Below the pieces are notes generated by a model. The model did no database searches and had not been told where the DNA came from. It saw nothing but the letters and a program-made list of their open reading frames with translations. This document shows, in pieces, positions 37,259 through 45,583 of a stretch of DNA of 64,000 nucleotides; the first letter of the stretch is position 1; every line of letters begins with the position of its first letter. The position numbers were made by a program, and so were the translations under genes. This stretch comes from an uncultured Dokdonia sp. (lineage in GTDB: Bacteria > Bacteroidota > Bacteroidia > Flavobacteriales > Flavobacteriaceae): positions 496,001-560,000 of the forward strand of contig CANNDF010000003.1 of NCBI GenBank assembly GCA_947503305.1. The letters are read 5' to 3'.

Positions 37259-38205
37259 TGTGTTTGTGTGTTTGTATTAGGGTTTTGATTAATTCTTAAT
37301 TTCTGTAAAGCGGCATTTAGTTCAAATCCTAATAATAATAGATTTGAATTAAGCCAAATATATAACATCATTATTAAAAGTGCACCTATAGAGCCGTACA
37401 ACTCATTATAATTTGAGAAATTATCTATATAAATACCAAATAAATAGGTCGTAAGCATAAATAATATTGTTGTCATTATTGCGCCTGGAGAAAAAAATCG
37501 GTTTCTTCTCCCCTCTTTAGTTCCAAAGTAATATAGCGTTGCTACTGTCGTATAAATCATAATAACAAAAAACAAATAACTTCCTATGGCTACCATTGAT
37601 ACATCTGTACTATCACTTACCATTTCTCTATCTCTTAAAATATGTAATACATACTCAAAATAAATCAGTACTGATATTGTAGTAACCAACAACAATGCCA
37701 AAACTATTGAGACCCCCAATGCAATGGTATATTGTTTAAAAAAGCCCCTATTGATACTTACATTATAAGAACCTTCAAAACCGCTAAAAATTGCGTTTAC
37801 ACCATTTGCCATTAAAAATAATCCTAAGATAGCGACAAAAGAGAGTAATCCACCCCTTGGATTTTCTGAAATATCTTTGATTACTGGTTCAAAAAATGCT
37901 AGAGATTGCTCAGGGATAAGTTCATAGATAAATCCCATAAATTTTACTTGAAAATTTTCAATGGGAATAATTGGAATTAAATTAAGTAAAAAAAGTAAGG
38001 CAGGAAATATGGCCATAAAAAAGCTATAGGCTATTGAGCCAGCTCTAGCAGATAATGTACCCTCTATAATCCCTGTTAAATAGGTTCTAATAAGATGATA
38101 TAAAGTCATCCCTTCAAATCCTGGAAGTACAATTTTCTTGAGAAAACTCACGCAAAATCGAAAAGAAGCAAAACGCTCCAGTTTATCTTCCAGTGTTTTT
38201 GACAT
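37255..38205 (-). CDS. YihY/BrkB-family membrane protein
   Basis: 316 residues with six hydrophobic segments between about 50 and 300 (ARAGSIAYSFFMAIFPALLF, LLSFVAILGLFLMANGVNAI, LGVSIVLALLLVTTISVLIY, others) and the terminal segment NELYGSIGALLIMMLYIWLN. This is the YihY/virulence-factor BrkB family, once called ribonuclease BN by mistake; function still unclear. Start overlaps the nadC stop by one base (TAATG), its stop overlaps the chalcone-isomerase-like start, so all three are translationally coupled. Confidence 0.92.
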   Translation of the reverse strand: MSKTLEDKLERFASFRFCVSFLKKIVLPGFEGMTLYHLIRTYLTGIIEGTLSARAGSIAYSFFMAIFPALLFLLNLIPIIPIENFQVKFMGFIYELIPEQSLAFFEPVIKDISENPRGGLLSFVAILGLFLMANGVNAIFSGFEGSYNVSINRGFFKQYTIALGVSIVLALLLVTTISVLIYFEYVLHILRDREMVSDSTDVSMVAIGSYLFFVIMIYTTVATLYYFGTKEGRRNRFFSPGAIMTTILFMLTTYLFGIYIDNFSNYNELYGSIGALLIMMLYIWLNSNLLLLGFELNAALQKLRINQNPNTNTQTQ

Positions 38206-39065
38206 TATACCGCTTTTAAACTTAAATCTAGATTATGTACAGAATGTGTAAGTGCTCCACTAGAGATATAATCTACTCCGCAAAGAGCATAATCTCGTAT
38301 GGTTTCTTCATTAATTCCTCCGGAAGATTCTGTAAGGCACTTATCACCAATAAGAGCTACAGCCGCACGTGTATCCTCATAATTAAAATTATCGATAAGA
38401 ATACGATATACATCTTCATGACTTTCTATTATTTCTTTAATCTCTTGAAGATCTCTAGCTTCAACAATAATTTTAAGATCTCGACGAGTTTCTTTAAGAT
38501 ATGCTACTGTTTTTTGGATCGCCTGAGTAATACCCCCTGCAAAATCTATATGATTATCTTTAAGCATAATCATATCATATAATGCAAATCTATGATTATC
38601 GCCTCCTCCTATTTTTACTGCCCATTTTTCAAGAGCTCGTATTCCTGGAGTCGTCTTTCTAGTATCTAGTATTTTAGTAGACGTTCCTTCAAGTAAATTG
38701 ACAAAAAAAGCTGTCTTTGTAGCAATAGCACTCATACGTTGCATTGCATTAAGGACCAACCGTTCAGCTTTAAGAATAGATTGCGAGGAGCCCGATACAT
38801 AAAAAGCAATATCTCCATATTTTACAGGAGATCCATCCTCTATTAAGATTTCTAATGTCAATGATGGGTCTACATAGGCAAATACCGCTTTCGCGAAAGC
38901 TACACCCGCAAGAATCCCTTCATCTTTTACCAATAGTTTTGCCTTTCCTTGTGCAGAAGCAGGAATACACGCCAAACTACTATGATCACCATCTCCTACA
39001 TCCTCGCGGATAGCATTTGTGATAATTCCTTGTATTTCCTGATCAAATTGCTCTTGCGAAATCAT
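38205..39065 (-). CDS. nadC: Nicotinate-nucleotide pyrophosphorylase (carboxylating)
   Basis: Start at 39065 (MISQEQFDQEIQGIITNAI) is chosen; the frame extends to 39125 but the extension is hydrophobic and unlike NadC. 286 residues. Converts quinolinate and PRPP to nicotinate mononucleotide in NAD synthesis. Motifs: REDVGDGDHSS, ILDTRKTTPGIRALEKWAV, KIGGGDNHRFALYDMIMLKD, IIVEARDLQE and ESSGGINEETI. A palindrome copy encodes AFAKA in GVAFAKAVFAY. First gene of the operon, divergent from rlmH. Confidence 0.96.
   Translation of the reverse strand: MISQEQFDQEIQGIITNAIREDVGDGDHSSLACIPASAQGKAKLLVKDEGILAGVAFAKAVFAYVDPSLTLEILIEDGSPVKYGDIAFYVSGSSQSILKAERLVLNAMQRMSAIATKTAFFVNLLEGTSTKILDTRKTTPGIRALEKWAVKIGGGDNHRFALYDMIMLKDNHIDFAGGITQAIQKTVAYLKETRRDLKIIVEARDLQEIKEIIESHEDVYRILIDNFNYEDTRAAVALIGDKCLTESSGGINEETIRDYALCGVDYISSGALTHSVHNLDLSLKAV
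38887..38900. repeat. Dispersed palindrome, exact copy inside nadC
   Basis: GCTTTCGCGAAAGC, read in the A-F-A-K-A frame. Confidence 0.9.
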
Positions 39066-39133
39066 ATAATATGCTATTTGTGTAAAAATAACAAAAGCAT
39101 AGTAATACACTACAATAATGAACATAGGATTTG

Positions 39134-39141
39134 TACTTTTG
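39134..39141 (+). promoter_or_regulatory. Candidate -7 element for rlmH
   Basis: TACTTTTG, exact TAnnTTTG match ending only four bases before the ATG; a leaderless transcript is possible. No TTG at the ideal distance. Confidence 0.45.
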
Positions 39142-39145
39142 AAAG

Positions 39146-39619
39146 ATGAATATCAAACTTCTGTGCATAGGAAAAACAGACGACGCACATCTTCAAACGC
39201 TTATTGATACTTATAGTAAGCGATTACAGCATTATATTAAGTTTTCAATAGAAATTATTTCGGATATCAAGAACTCAAAAAATCTGAGTGTACAACAGCA
39301 AAAAGAAAAAGAAGGAAAACTTATTTTAGAAAAAATTGCATCACAAGATCACTTAATCCTACTAGATGAAAACGGAAAAGAATTTAATAGTATAGGGTTT
39401 TCTCAGTTTTTGCAAAAAAAAATGAATGGAGGGTATAAAACTCTAGTGCTTTTGATAGGAGGTCCTTATGGATTTTCTGATACTATATACAAAAGAGCTC
39501 AAGGCAAAATTGCATTATCTCAAATGACTTTTAGTCATCAAATGGTGCGTCTTTTTATCACAGAACAGTTATATAGAGGTTTTACTATTTTAAAAGGAGA
39601 ACCTTATCATCACAGATAG
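39146..39619 (+). CDS. rlmH: 23S rRNA (pseudouridine-1915 N3)-methyltransferase
   Basis: 157 residues. SPOUT methyltransferase RlmH/RluM-class: begins MNIKLLCIGKTDDAHLQTLI, carries the AdoMet knot TLVLLIGGPYGFSDTIYKRA and ends MVRLFITEQLYRGFTILKGE PYHH-type tail. Methylates pseudouridine 1915 in helix 69 of 23S rRNA. Promoter sits almost on the start codon. Confidence 0.97.
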   Translation: MNIKLLCIGKTDDAHLQTLIDTYSKRLQHYIKFSIEIISDIKNSKNLSVQQQKEKEGKLILEKIASQDHLILLDENGKEFNSIGFSQFLQKKMNGGYKTLVLLIGGPYGFSDTIYKRAQGKIALSQMTFSHQMVRLFITEQLYRGFTILKGEPYHHR

Positions 39620-39661
39620 TGATACTATACATATAGAGATTACATAACACCCGCTTTAATT

Positions 39662-40315
39662 TTATGATTGTATTTTCCAAAAATCTGTAATGGCAGTTTG
39701 CGCCTCTTGATCTATGGCTACTTGAGCCCCTGTAGCATTTCCTATTATACCTGCAAGACCTCCTCCAAACTGTACTTCCATATTAGAAGCATTAACAATA
39801 GCGTCACAATGATGATCTTTATAATGTGTAACGCTTCCTTGTTTAAGCACTGTTTCTATATCTATTTTTGGATAATCACTATTAAGAATAGATTTAAATA
39901 TCAGATAATCAGGATGATCAAAAATCACAAAAACAAAACGAGAACCATCATCCACAGAAAAACATGCATCTATAATCACTTTTGCAAGTTCTTCTTTAGT
40001 ATCACCTATGCGCCCTCTAAAAATATTCCCTCCAATAAATGGAACTGCCATTTTACTGAGTCCATTTACTAGTAATAGATCATAGCAATTTATAATTGAT
40101 TGAGTTACCGAATCATTTGTGGGTTCAAAAATACCACCATGAGTGGTCATAGAACCGGTAGCTGCGTTAATAATGGCATGTATATTTTGAGATGAAAGAT
40201 TTCCTGATCGAGTGATCAATGCAGCCCCTCTAGGTAACATAGGGCCATTTGTAACAGTAAGTAAACTTTTATCAAGATCTGTTCCTTTGGTCGAAATAAT
40301 TTTAGAAAAAGTCAT
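39662..40315 (-). CDS. Macro-domain protein with swapped halves (apparent circular permutation)
   Basis: 217 residues. The C-terminal part (about 148-217) looks like the start of a macro domain: VLKQGSVTHYKDHHCDAIVN then ASNMEVQFGGGLAGIIGNA, i.e. the QGDIT...DAIVNAAN...GGGVAxAI core. The N-terminal part (about 1-145) looks like the rest of the same domain: LPRGAALITRSGNLSSQNIH (equivalent to CPxGxAxxTxG), AIINAATGSM, MAVPFIGGNIFRGR (xAFPxIxxGxxG), KEELAKVIIDACFS and FVFVIFDHPDYLIF. So the order of halves is reversed. Macro domains bind or hydrolyse ADP-ribose. Start and stop are clean and neighbours do not extend it. Confidence 0.75.
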   Translation of the reverse strand: MTFSKIISTKGTDLDKSLLTVTNGPMLPRGAALITRSGNLSSQNIHAIINAATGSMTTHGGIFEPTNDSVTQSIINCYDLLLVNGLSKMAVPFIGGNIFRGRIGDTKEELAKVIIDACFSVDDGSRFVFVIFDHPDYLIFKSILNSDYPKIDIETVLKQGSVTHYKDHHCDAIVNASNMEVQFGGGLAGIIGNATGAQVAIDQEAQTAITDFWKIQS

Positions 40316-40352
40316 TTTAAATATTTGATTTAGGTTTTTATAAAAAAATCTA

Positions 40353-41198
40353 TTAACTCGTACAATACATCTTAGTTGAATGTTTGCCTTTTACATAAAC
40401 AATCGTATTCTTACGTATCACAAACTCAGAAAGGCCTATATGAGATGGGTTCTCTGGACTCCAATCATAGGTGTATCCTAATTGTGTCCACGGATATCCA
40501 AACTCATGAAATTCTGTATCTGTACAATCATTATACTGTACGGCTCGTATGTGATTAAACCATTTTCGATAGGCATCAGTCACTGTATCAGGCATGTTGA
40601 GTTCACATGCGGTATCTGTTGTCTCATTATCAGGGCAAGGCCTATACAAATCATCAGGTTTTACCCATAATTCCAAAAAAAAGGTTTCTATCGTAAAAGG
40701 TTGCAAACCTAGTAATTGACGTAATCGCATATAAGGGTCTTTTTGAGTTTTAAAAAAACTCCGACAACTATCTTTTATGATAGGAGCTGCAGTTACCCAT
40801 ATATCATAAATTGAAGTATCATAGGCACCTGATTTTGGAAAATAGGATGGATCGCCTTTCCAGGATACCATTTGAACATAGCGCTCCCCTTGTATAAGGG
40901 TATCAATAAGGGTATTATTTCCTTTAATGGTTAATAGGTTTGAATATATTTTTTCTGGAGTAGGATTTTGTGCCGAAAGCATGGCTTTGGTAAAAAGGGT
41001 ATCCAGATATTTTACAGGTTCATAAATAAGAGGAAGCATTTTACCAGCTTTCGCCGAAGTTGTATCAGTAACTATCGTATCCTTTTCACTAGGAAGGTCT
41101 CCATTCGTTTGTTTACAGGTTGAAAAACTCAGTACAAAAAGAAACAAAAAAACAATAATCACAAGAAACCTAAGCCTAGATAATTGAGTAGTGATCAT
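40353..41198 (-). CDS. Predicted lipoprotein of unknown function
   Basis: The frame opens at 41255, but a start at 41198 (MITTQLSRLRFLVIIVFLFL) gives a proper lipoprotein signal ending VLSFSTCKQ. About 281 residues. The mature part has many Trp/Tyr, conserved-looking stretches such as FFLELWVKPDDLYRPCPD, ELNMPDTVTDAYRKWFNHIR and FHEFGYPWTQLGYTYDW, and four or more Cys (CRSF, CPDNETTDTACE, NDCTD, MYCTS). I do not recognise the family. It stands alone. Confidence 0.68.
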   Translation of the reverse strand: MITTQLSRLRFLVIIVFLFLFVLSFSTCKQTNGDLPSEKDTIVTDTTSAKAGKMLPLIYEPVKYLDTLFTKAMLSAQNPTPEKIYSNLLTIKGNNTLIDTLIQGERYVQMVSWKGDPSYFPKSGAYDTSIYDIWVTAAPIIKDSCRSFFKTQKDPYMRLRQLLGLQPFTIETFFLELWVKPDDLYRPCPDNETTDTACELNMPDTVTDAYRKWFNHIRAVQYNDCTDTEFHEFGYPWTQLGYTYDWSPENPSHIGLSEFVIRKNTIVYVKGKHSTKMYCTS

Positions 41199-41610
41199 AA
41201 CATGATATTTAGAAGCTATCGTAACTAACCAAAAAACAAATAGCGCTATAAACATAATACCTAATTACTACTCCATAACACGTAACTATACTGGAAACCA
41301 ATACACGTATAATTACCTGAGTTTCCTAGGAAGCTCTCTATCAAGTTGACTACCGTATCGTCATTTTGAAATGTAAAAAACAGAAAACAACAGAGATAAG
41401 ACGAGCAAATGTATGTACTAAGCCTTCTACATGATTTCTTTCTATAATCAAAATGAGTAAAAAGCAATTAAAAATGATGCTCTATTTTTAAATACAAAAA
41501 GAGTGAAAACAAGCAACCACGTAAAAACACCTGTTTTTTAATATTCTATTTCTTATCTAAGATATTTTATAGACCTTAGGGCATATTAACCAAAAACAAT
41601 TACCAAAATC
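41199..41610. other. Gene-poor stretch between lipoprotein and 41611 gene
   Basis: 412 bases without a convincing gene. It contains a minus-strand TACATTTG (41406-41413), an exact -7 match that could belong to the lipoprotein gene with a long leader. A 68-codon minus-strand frame (41261-41467) has no recognisable features. No clear terminator or repeat. Confidence 0.5.
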
Positions 41611-42066
41611 ATGGAATCAAAAGAATTTCCGCAAACACCTCTCACCCCGTTAGACAGTATTAGTATTGAAGAAGCAATGGCATGGACAGACAATTGGCAA
41701 AAACTATTTCCTACGCAATGTAAAGCATTTTTAATCCCACTGGCAGATGTTATCAATTTGTTAGAAGAACTACATATGCTTAAAAAGCAAGACGACGGAT
41801 CCTACATTAGAAAAGACCCTAAAGGCAAAAATGCAGCTATAAGAGCCTATATGGCCATCGGAGATAGTGATGGTGATGGATATGTAGAAGAAAAACTCGT
41901 AATGGTTGCTGCCATTGAAGAAATAGCAAATAGCAATATTTATATCGATCAGGTAGCCAAAGCGCCTAAAGAAAGTATGATTGCATTATCAGGAAGTGGA
42001 GCTTTTGATTTTACGAGTCCATGCCCTAGTGATTGTGATCCTACAAGCCCACTAAATCATAACTAA
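41611..42066 (+). CDS. Hypothetical protein, first gene of a sensor-kinase cluster
   Basis: 151 residues, soluble, acidic, no signal. Segments IEEAMAWTDNWQKLFPTQCK, FLIPLADVINLLEELHML, IRAYMAIGDSDGDGYVEEKL and a C-terminal Cys-containing tail FTSPCPSDCDPTSPLNHN. DSDGDGYVEE resembles a calcium-binding loop but is single. I do not recognise the family. It lies 13 bases upstream of a membrane-protein gene that overlaps a histidine kinase, so an operon is likely. Confidence 0.7.
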   Translation: MESKEFPQTPLTPLDSISIEEAMAWTDNWQKLFPTQCKAFLIPLADVINLLEELHMLKKQDDGSYIRKDPKGKNAAIRAYMAIGDSDGDGYVEEKLVMVAAIEEIANSNIYIDQVAKAPKESMIALSGSGAFDFTSPCPSDCDPTSPLNHN

Positions 42067-42079
42067 ACTATAGTTAAAA

Positions 42080-42724
42080 ATGGTAATATTAAATGATATT
42101 TTAAAATATTTAGGGTTAACTCTACTATTAATAAATGTCATTTTATTTTTTAAAAGCCATAATCTTTTTCAAAAGATTATGGCTTACAGAATAATCTTCA
42201 TATATCTATTAGTTAGTTTAATTTTTTCGCTTATAAACGAACATATGAATATGAAGAAAACTAACAATTTATATCTTTCACACTTTTATTTTGCCTTTCA
42301 ATTTATCCTATTGTCCTTTTTTTATATAGTAAATTTTAATCGACGACAACAAAAGTTTATAAAAATTATTTTTGTGATCGTATTAGCTATACTAGGATCT
42401 CAGTACATATTATACCCCAAAGAGTTATTTGGTTTTAATTTATTAGAAGTATTTATTACATCATTTCCATTAGTTGTTTATTCAATAATACACTTATATA
42501 ATTCTTTAAGTCAAAAAGGACAATACTTATATATTAATGCCAGTATATTAATATATCTATCAGCTAGTACACTTATCTTTTTTTTAGGTAATTATTTAGC
42601 CGAATTTGATCGTGAAGTGGTTGTAAATATATGGTTTATACATAAAGTTCTATACTTAGTTTTTTTAATCTTAATTTTTCTAGAATGGAAGAGCAATTTC
42701 TCGCAATACAAGATCAAAGTGTAG
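42080..42724 (+). CDS. Multi-pass membrane protein upstream of a histidine kinase
   Basis: 214 residues, almost entirely hydrophobic, with about seven predicted transmembrane segments (YLGLTLLLINVILFF, IIFIYLLVSLIFSLI, FAFQFILLSFFYIV, FIKIIFVIVLAILGSQY, others). Positive charges cluster in loops (NFNRRQQKF). It overlaps the kinase gene by 40 bases. Because the kinase has only one membrane helix, this protein could be its sensory partner; that is inference from position. Confidence 0.72.
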   Translation: MVILNDILKYLGLTLLLINVILFFKSHNLFQKIMAYRIIFIYLLVSLIFSLINEHMNMKKTNNLYLSHFYFAFQFILLSFFYIVNFNRRQQKFIKIIFVIVLAILGSQYILYPKELFGFNLLEVFITSFPLVVYSIIHLYNSLSQKGQYLYINASILIYLSASTLIFFLGNYLAEFDREVVVNIWFIHKVLYLVFLILIFLEWKSNFSQYKIKV

Positions 42725-43494
42725 TTATAGCCGCACTTGCATATGGAATTATCTTTCTGGTCTTATTGACCACAGGACTACTTTTGTTTTTCCATTACTC
42801 AAGACGTAAGATCATACAGAAAGAGTTAGAAAAAATAGGGCTCAAACTCACGCATCAAAAACAGATATTAAAGGCGACCATTTCTACACAAGAAGAAGAG
42901 CGACGACGTATCGCACAAGACCTACATGATGCCATAAGCGCTCGTCTTAATGTAGTAAGTCTTACCGCAAATCTAATGCTGGAAGACGAAGACTTAAACA
43001 AAGAACAACATGAATCTATAGAACATATTTTAGGAGTAACTACTACTACCCTTGAAAGCTCTCGTAAGATTGCACATGACCTCTTACCTCCTATTCTAGA
43101 TAAATTTGGATTAAAAGTCGCACTGGAAGAGCTTTTTGAAGATTTTACAAAGAGTACCCGATTACAGATTATATACGATATAGACGATATCAAACTATCC
43201 AGCAAAACAAATGAACTTCATGTGTTCAGAATCGCACAGGAGTTAATAAACAATGCCACCAGACACGGTGAAGCTACGAGTATGAATATTCAACTCGCAA
43301 AAAACAAACATGGATTTATAGTAACTTGTAAGGACAATGGAAAAGGATTTGATGTAGATCAAGTAACTAAAAATTCAGGAATAGGATTACAAAACATAAA
43401 AAGTAGAGCCTCCATTTTAGAATGTAATTTACATATAGAAAGTACTATAAATGAAGGCAGTACATTCATAATACAGTCAAAACATCATGAGTAA
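42685..43494 (+). CDS. Sensor histidine kinase (HisKA_3/NarL type)
   Basis: 269 residues. One membrane helix (about 14-38, VVIAALAYGIIFLVLLTTGL), a coiled coil, the HisKA_3 dimerisation motif with His81 in EERRRIAQDLHDAISARLN, and a HATPase_c domain (FRIAQELINNATRHGEAT, CKDNGKGFD, SGIGLQNIKSRA). No extracytoplasmic sensor domain. Phosphorylates the response regulator encoded next, whose gene it overlaps by eight bases. Confidence 0.93.
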   Translation: MEEQFLAIQDQSVVIAALAYGIIFLVLLTTGLLLFFHYSRRKIIQKELEKIGLKLTHQKQILKATISTQEEERRRIAQDLHDAISARLNVVSLTANLMLEDEDLNKEQHESIEHILGVTTTTLESSRKIAHDLLPPILDKFGLKVALEELFEDFTKSTRLQIIYDIDDIKLSSKTNELHVFRIAQELINNATRHGEATSMNIQLAKNKHGFIVTCKDNGKGFDVDQVTKNSGIGLQNIKSRASILECNLHIESTINEGSTFIIQSKHHE

Positions 43495-44164
43495 CCAAAT
43501 CAAATTAGTACTTGCCGATGATGAGCTTCTCTTCAGACAAGGCTTACGAGCAATACTATCAAAGCAAAAGGAGTTTGACATTCTTTTTGACGCTACAGAC
43601 GGAAAAGATTTAATGGAACAATTACGAGAAGCATCTACACTTCCGGATATCATCCTAACAGACCTTAAAATGCCAGAACTTAATGGTGTAGAAGCAACAA
43701 AAATAATTCATGAAGAATTTCCAGATATCAAAGTAATCGCATTAACAAGTTATTTCAGTAAGCCATTTATTGTAAATATGATTTCTATAGGAGCGGTAGC
43801 CTACCTTGCCAAAAATAGTACTCCTAAACTAATGGTAACAACAATAAAAGAAGTCTTTGAAAAAGGGTTTTATTATGATGAGCAAGTTATGCAGTTTATA
43901 CAGGAGGGCCTTTTAAACCCTTCTGAGAAAAAACTAAAATCTAGTTTTGATACTACGTATTTTACACGAAGAGAAAAAGAAGTTCTGGAACTTATATGTA
44001 AACAGCTTACTACAAACGAGATTGCCGAAGCGCTTTTTATAAGTCCGCGTACCGTAGAAGGACATCGTAATAACTTGCTTCTTAAAACAGAATCTAAGAA
44101 TATTGCTGGTCTTGTTGTCTATGCTATACAGCATAAAATAGTAGACCTAGACAGTAAGTTCTAG
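43487..44164 (+). CDS. LuxR-family response regulator
   Basis: 225 residues. Receiver domain with acidic pocket ADDE, phosphoacceptor Asp59 in IILTDLKMPELNGVEA, and conserved Lys in AYLAKNSTP; a LuxR/GerE helix-turn-helix at the C-terminus (FTRREKEVLELICKQLTTNE, ALFISPRTVEGHRNNLLLK). Transcription regulator paired with the upstream kinase. Confidence 0.94.
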   Translation: MSNQIKLVLADDELLFRQGLRAILSKQKEFDILFDATDGKDLMEQLREASTLPDIILTDLKMPELNGVEATKIIHEEFPDIKVIALTSYFSKPFIVNMISIGAVAYLAKNSTPKLMVTTIKEVFEKGFYYDEQVMQFIQEGLLNPSEKKLKSSFDTTYFTRREKEVLELICKQLTTNEIAEALFISPRTVEGHRNNLLLKTESKNIAGLVVYAIQHKIVDLDSKF

Positions 44165-44228
44165 TCAAAATTACTATTACAATAATATCCAAATGTATAT
44201 AATGTAGGGTATCTATTTTATTTACGTC

Positions 44229-44259
44229 TAAGGATGCATTAAACTTTAATACATCCTTA
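44229..44259. repeat. Stem-loop between response regulator and VTT-like gene
   Basis: TAAGGATGCATTAA (44229-44242) with TTAATACATCCTTA (44246-44259), one mismatch, loop ACT. No T tract follows on the plus strand, so it is not a classic terminator for the regulator gene; it may be a transcription pause or binding site. Confidence 0.5.
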
Positions 44260-44282
44260 ATAAAAAAACCAGTACAATAGAT

Positions 44283-44290
44283 TATTTTTG
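44283..44290 (+). promoter_or_regulatory. Candidate -7 element for VTT-like gene
   Basis: TATTTTTG, exact TAnnTTTG match, 24 bases before the start codon. No TTG at the ideal distance. Confidence 0.45.
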
Positions 44291-44314
44291 TAATCCAAAA
44301 TCTTACATGGCTCC

Positions 44315-44929
44315 ATGAATCAACCGAGAATTAGAAAGAAAAGCAGGCTATCATTACTACATCAGTATTATTCATATACTGGGTTTTATGCTTTTTTATG
44401 GGATGCCTTAAAAAAAGCAACGCCTCCTATCTTGATATTCATAGGAGCATTACTTGCCATTAATTTTTGGGTGGTAGATATACAAACCGTACTTGCACAT
44501 GTCATAGATAACTATTCAAATTTTTCGGTTTTACTTATATTTTTTATATCAGAATCTATTTTAGGAATCATTCCCCCAGAGCTTTTTATAGCCTGGAGTG
44601 ATAAGACATCAAACCCTATAGGAGCTTTATCACTCCTAGCACTCGCTTCCTATCTAGGAGGGATTGTATCGTATTATACAGGAAAAGCAATCACAAAAAT
44701 TCCTTCTGTTCATAATTACTTAGAAGTAAAAATGGCAAAACACATAAAAAACACTCGTAAATGGGGTGGTTTTCTTATCATTGTCGGAGCATTACTTCCG
44801 GTACCTTTTGCAATGACTAGTATTGCAGCAGGGATGATTCATTTTAAGTTTAAGTACTACTTATTATTTGGGTTATTACGATTCTTACGTTTTTACCTCT
44901 ATGCATTAGTGATATTTAATCTAGTATAG
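44315..44929 (+). CDS. VTT/DedA-like membrane protein
   Basis: 204 residues. After a basic N-terminus, hydrophobic segments at about 35-60, 75-100, 110-135 and two at the C-terminus. The central block ESILGIIPPELFIAWSDKTS followed by LALASYLGGIVSYYTGKAIT and then GALLPVPFAMTSIAAGMIHF resembles the VTT (SNARE-associated/DedA) fold with its re-entrant loops. DedA proteins support membrane lipid transport and proton balance. Monocistronic. Confidence 0.75.
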   Translation: MNQPRIRKKSRLSLLHQYYSYTGFYAFLWDALKKATPPILIFIGALLAINFWVVDIQTVLAHVIDNYSNFSVLLIFFISESILGIIPPELFIAWSDKTSNPIGALSLLALASYLGGIVSYYTGKAITKIPSVHNYLEVKMAKHIKNTRKWGGFLIIVGALLPVPFAMTSIAAGMIHFKFKYYLLFGLLRFLRFYLYALVIFNLV

Positions 44930-44960
44930 ATTACTTAGAATATTACAATTATATACTTTT

Positions 44961-45578
44961 TCAGATACCGTATAATTTCTTGAATTCATCAAGAAAATGT
45001 TGTCTGTTTTCTATTCCATTATACCCTCCATTGATTTTTTTTGTAACCATATGAATATCATCAGCATCGGCATATCTATTGATATTGCGTTGCTTCCAAA
45101 ACCAACATGCCGAAGCCAGCGCCCACTCTGGAGTCGCAACAAGATCTGGATTTCCTACAAAGTCTTGATGAGCATCTCCAGAAAATTTACTATAATTATC
45201 TTTTCCTGTTAATTGGATAAGACCACGCCCTCTGTATTTCCATCCATCTCCACTAGCCTCATTACCATTACTCATTCTGTTTGCATAGACTTTATTAGCA
45301 ATTTTTTCAGGTTGTCTTGCATACGTTTCTGCAGCTGCAAGTGTTGGAAAGTATTTTCTAAATATCCCATATAAGGCTTTTGCAGAATAATTTAGATTTT
45401 CTGAGACAAACTTAAACCCTCCGCTTTCATGTGCAACTTGTGCTAGAAAATGCGCCTTTCTCAAAGGTGTATTTATATCATACCTTGGAAGTATGGTGTC
45501 AAACATGCTAACATAAGATTGGGCATATTTCCAGTTTACATCCGGTATTATTAATTTAAACTCTTGCTCACTAATCAT
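44961..45578 (-). CDS. GH19-type chitinase/endolysin-like hydrolase
   Basis: 205 residues, single domain, no signal peptide. The GH19 core is clear: FLAQVAHESGGFKFVSENLN (candidate catalytic Glu51 and second acid Glu60), then NLNYSAKALYGIFRKYFPTL, GDGWKYRGRGLIQLTGKDNY and WFWKQRNINRYADADDIHMV. Small GH19 domains of this kind are phage endolysins or peptidoglycan/chitin hydrolases. It is coupled to the membrane protein gene upstream, five bases apart; without a signal peptide it needs an export route or lysis. Confidence 0.92.
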   Translation of the reverse strand: MISEQEFKLIIPDVNWKYAQSYVSMFDTILPRYDINTPLRKAHFLAQVAHESGGFKFVSENLNYSAKALYGIFRKYFPTLAAAETYARQPEKIANKVYANRMSNGNEASGDGWKYRGRGLIQLTGKDNYSKFSGDAHQDFVGNPDLVATPEWALASACWFWKQRNINRYADADDIHMVTKKINGGYNGIENRQHFLDEFKKLYGI

Positions 45579-45583
45579 AATTT

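Noticed and set aside
41261-41467. 68-codon minus-strand ORF between the lipoprotein gene and the 41611 gene
   Set aside because: No signal, domain or usual composition (many Cys, Phe, Tyr, Ser as in random A/T-rich frames), and a promoter-like element lies inside it.
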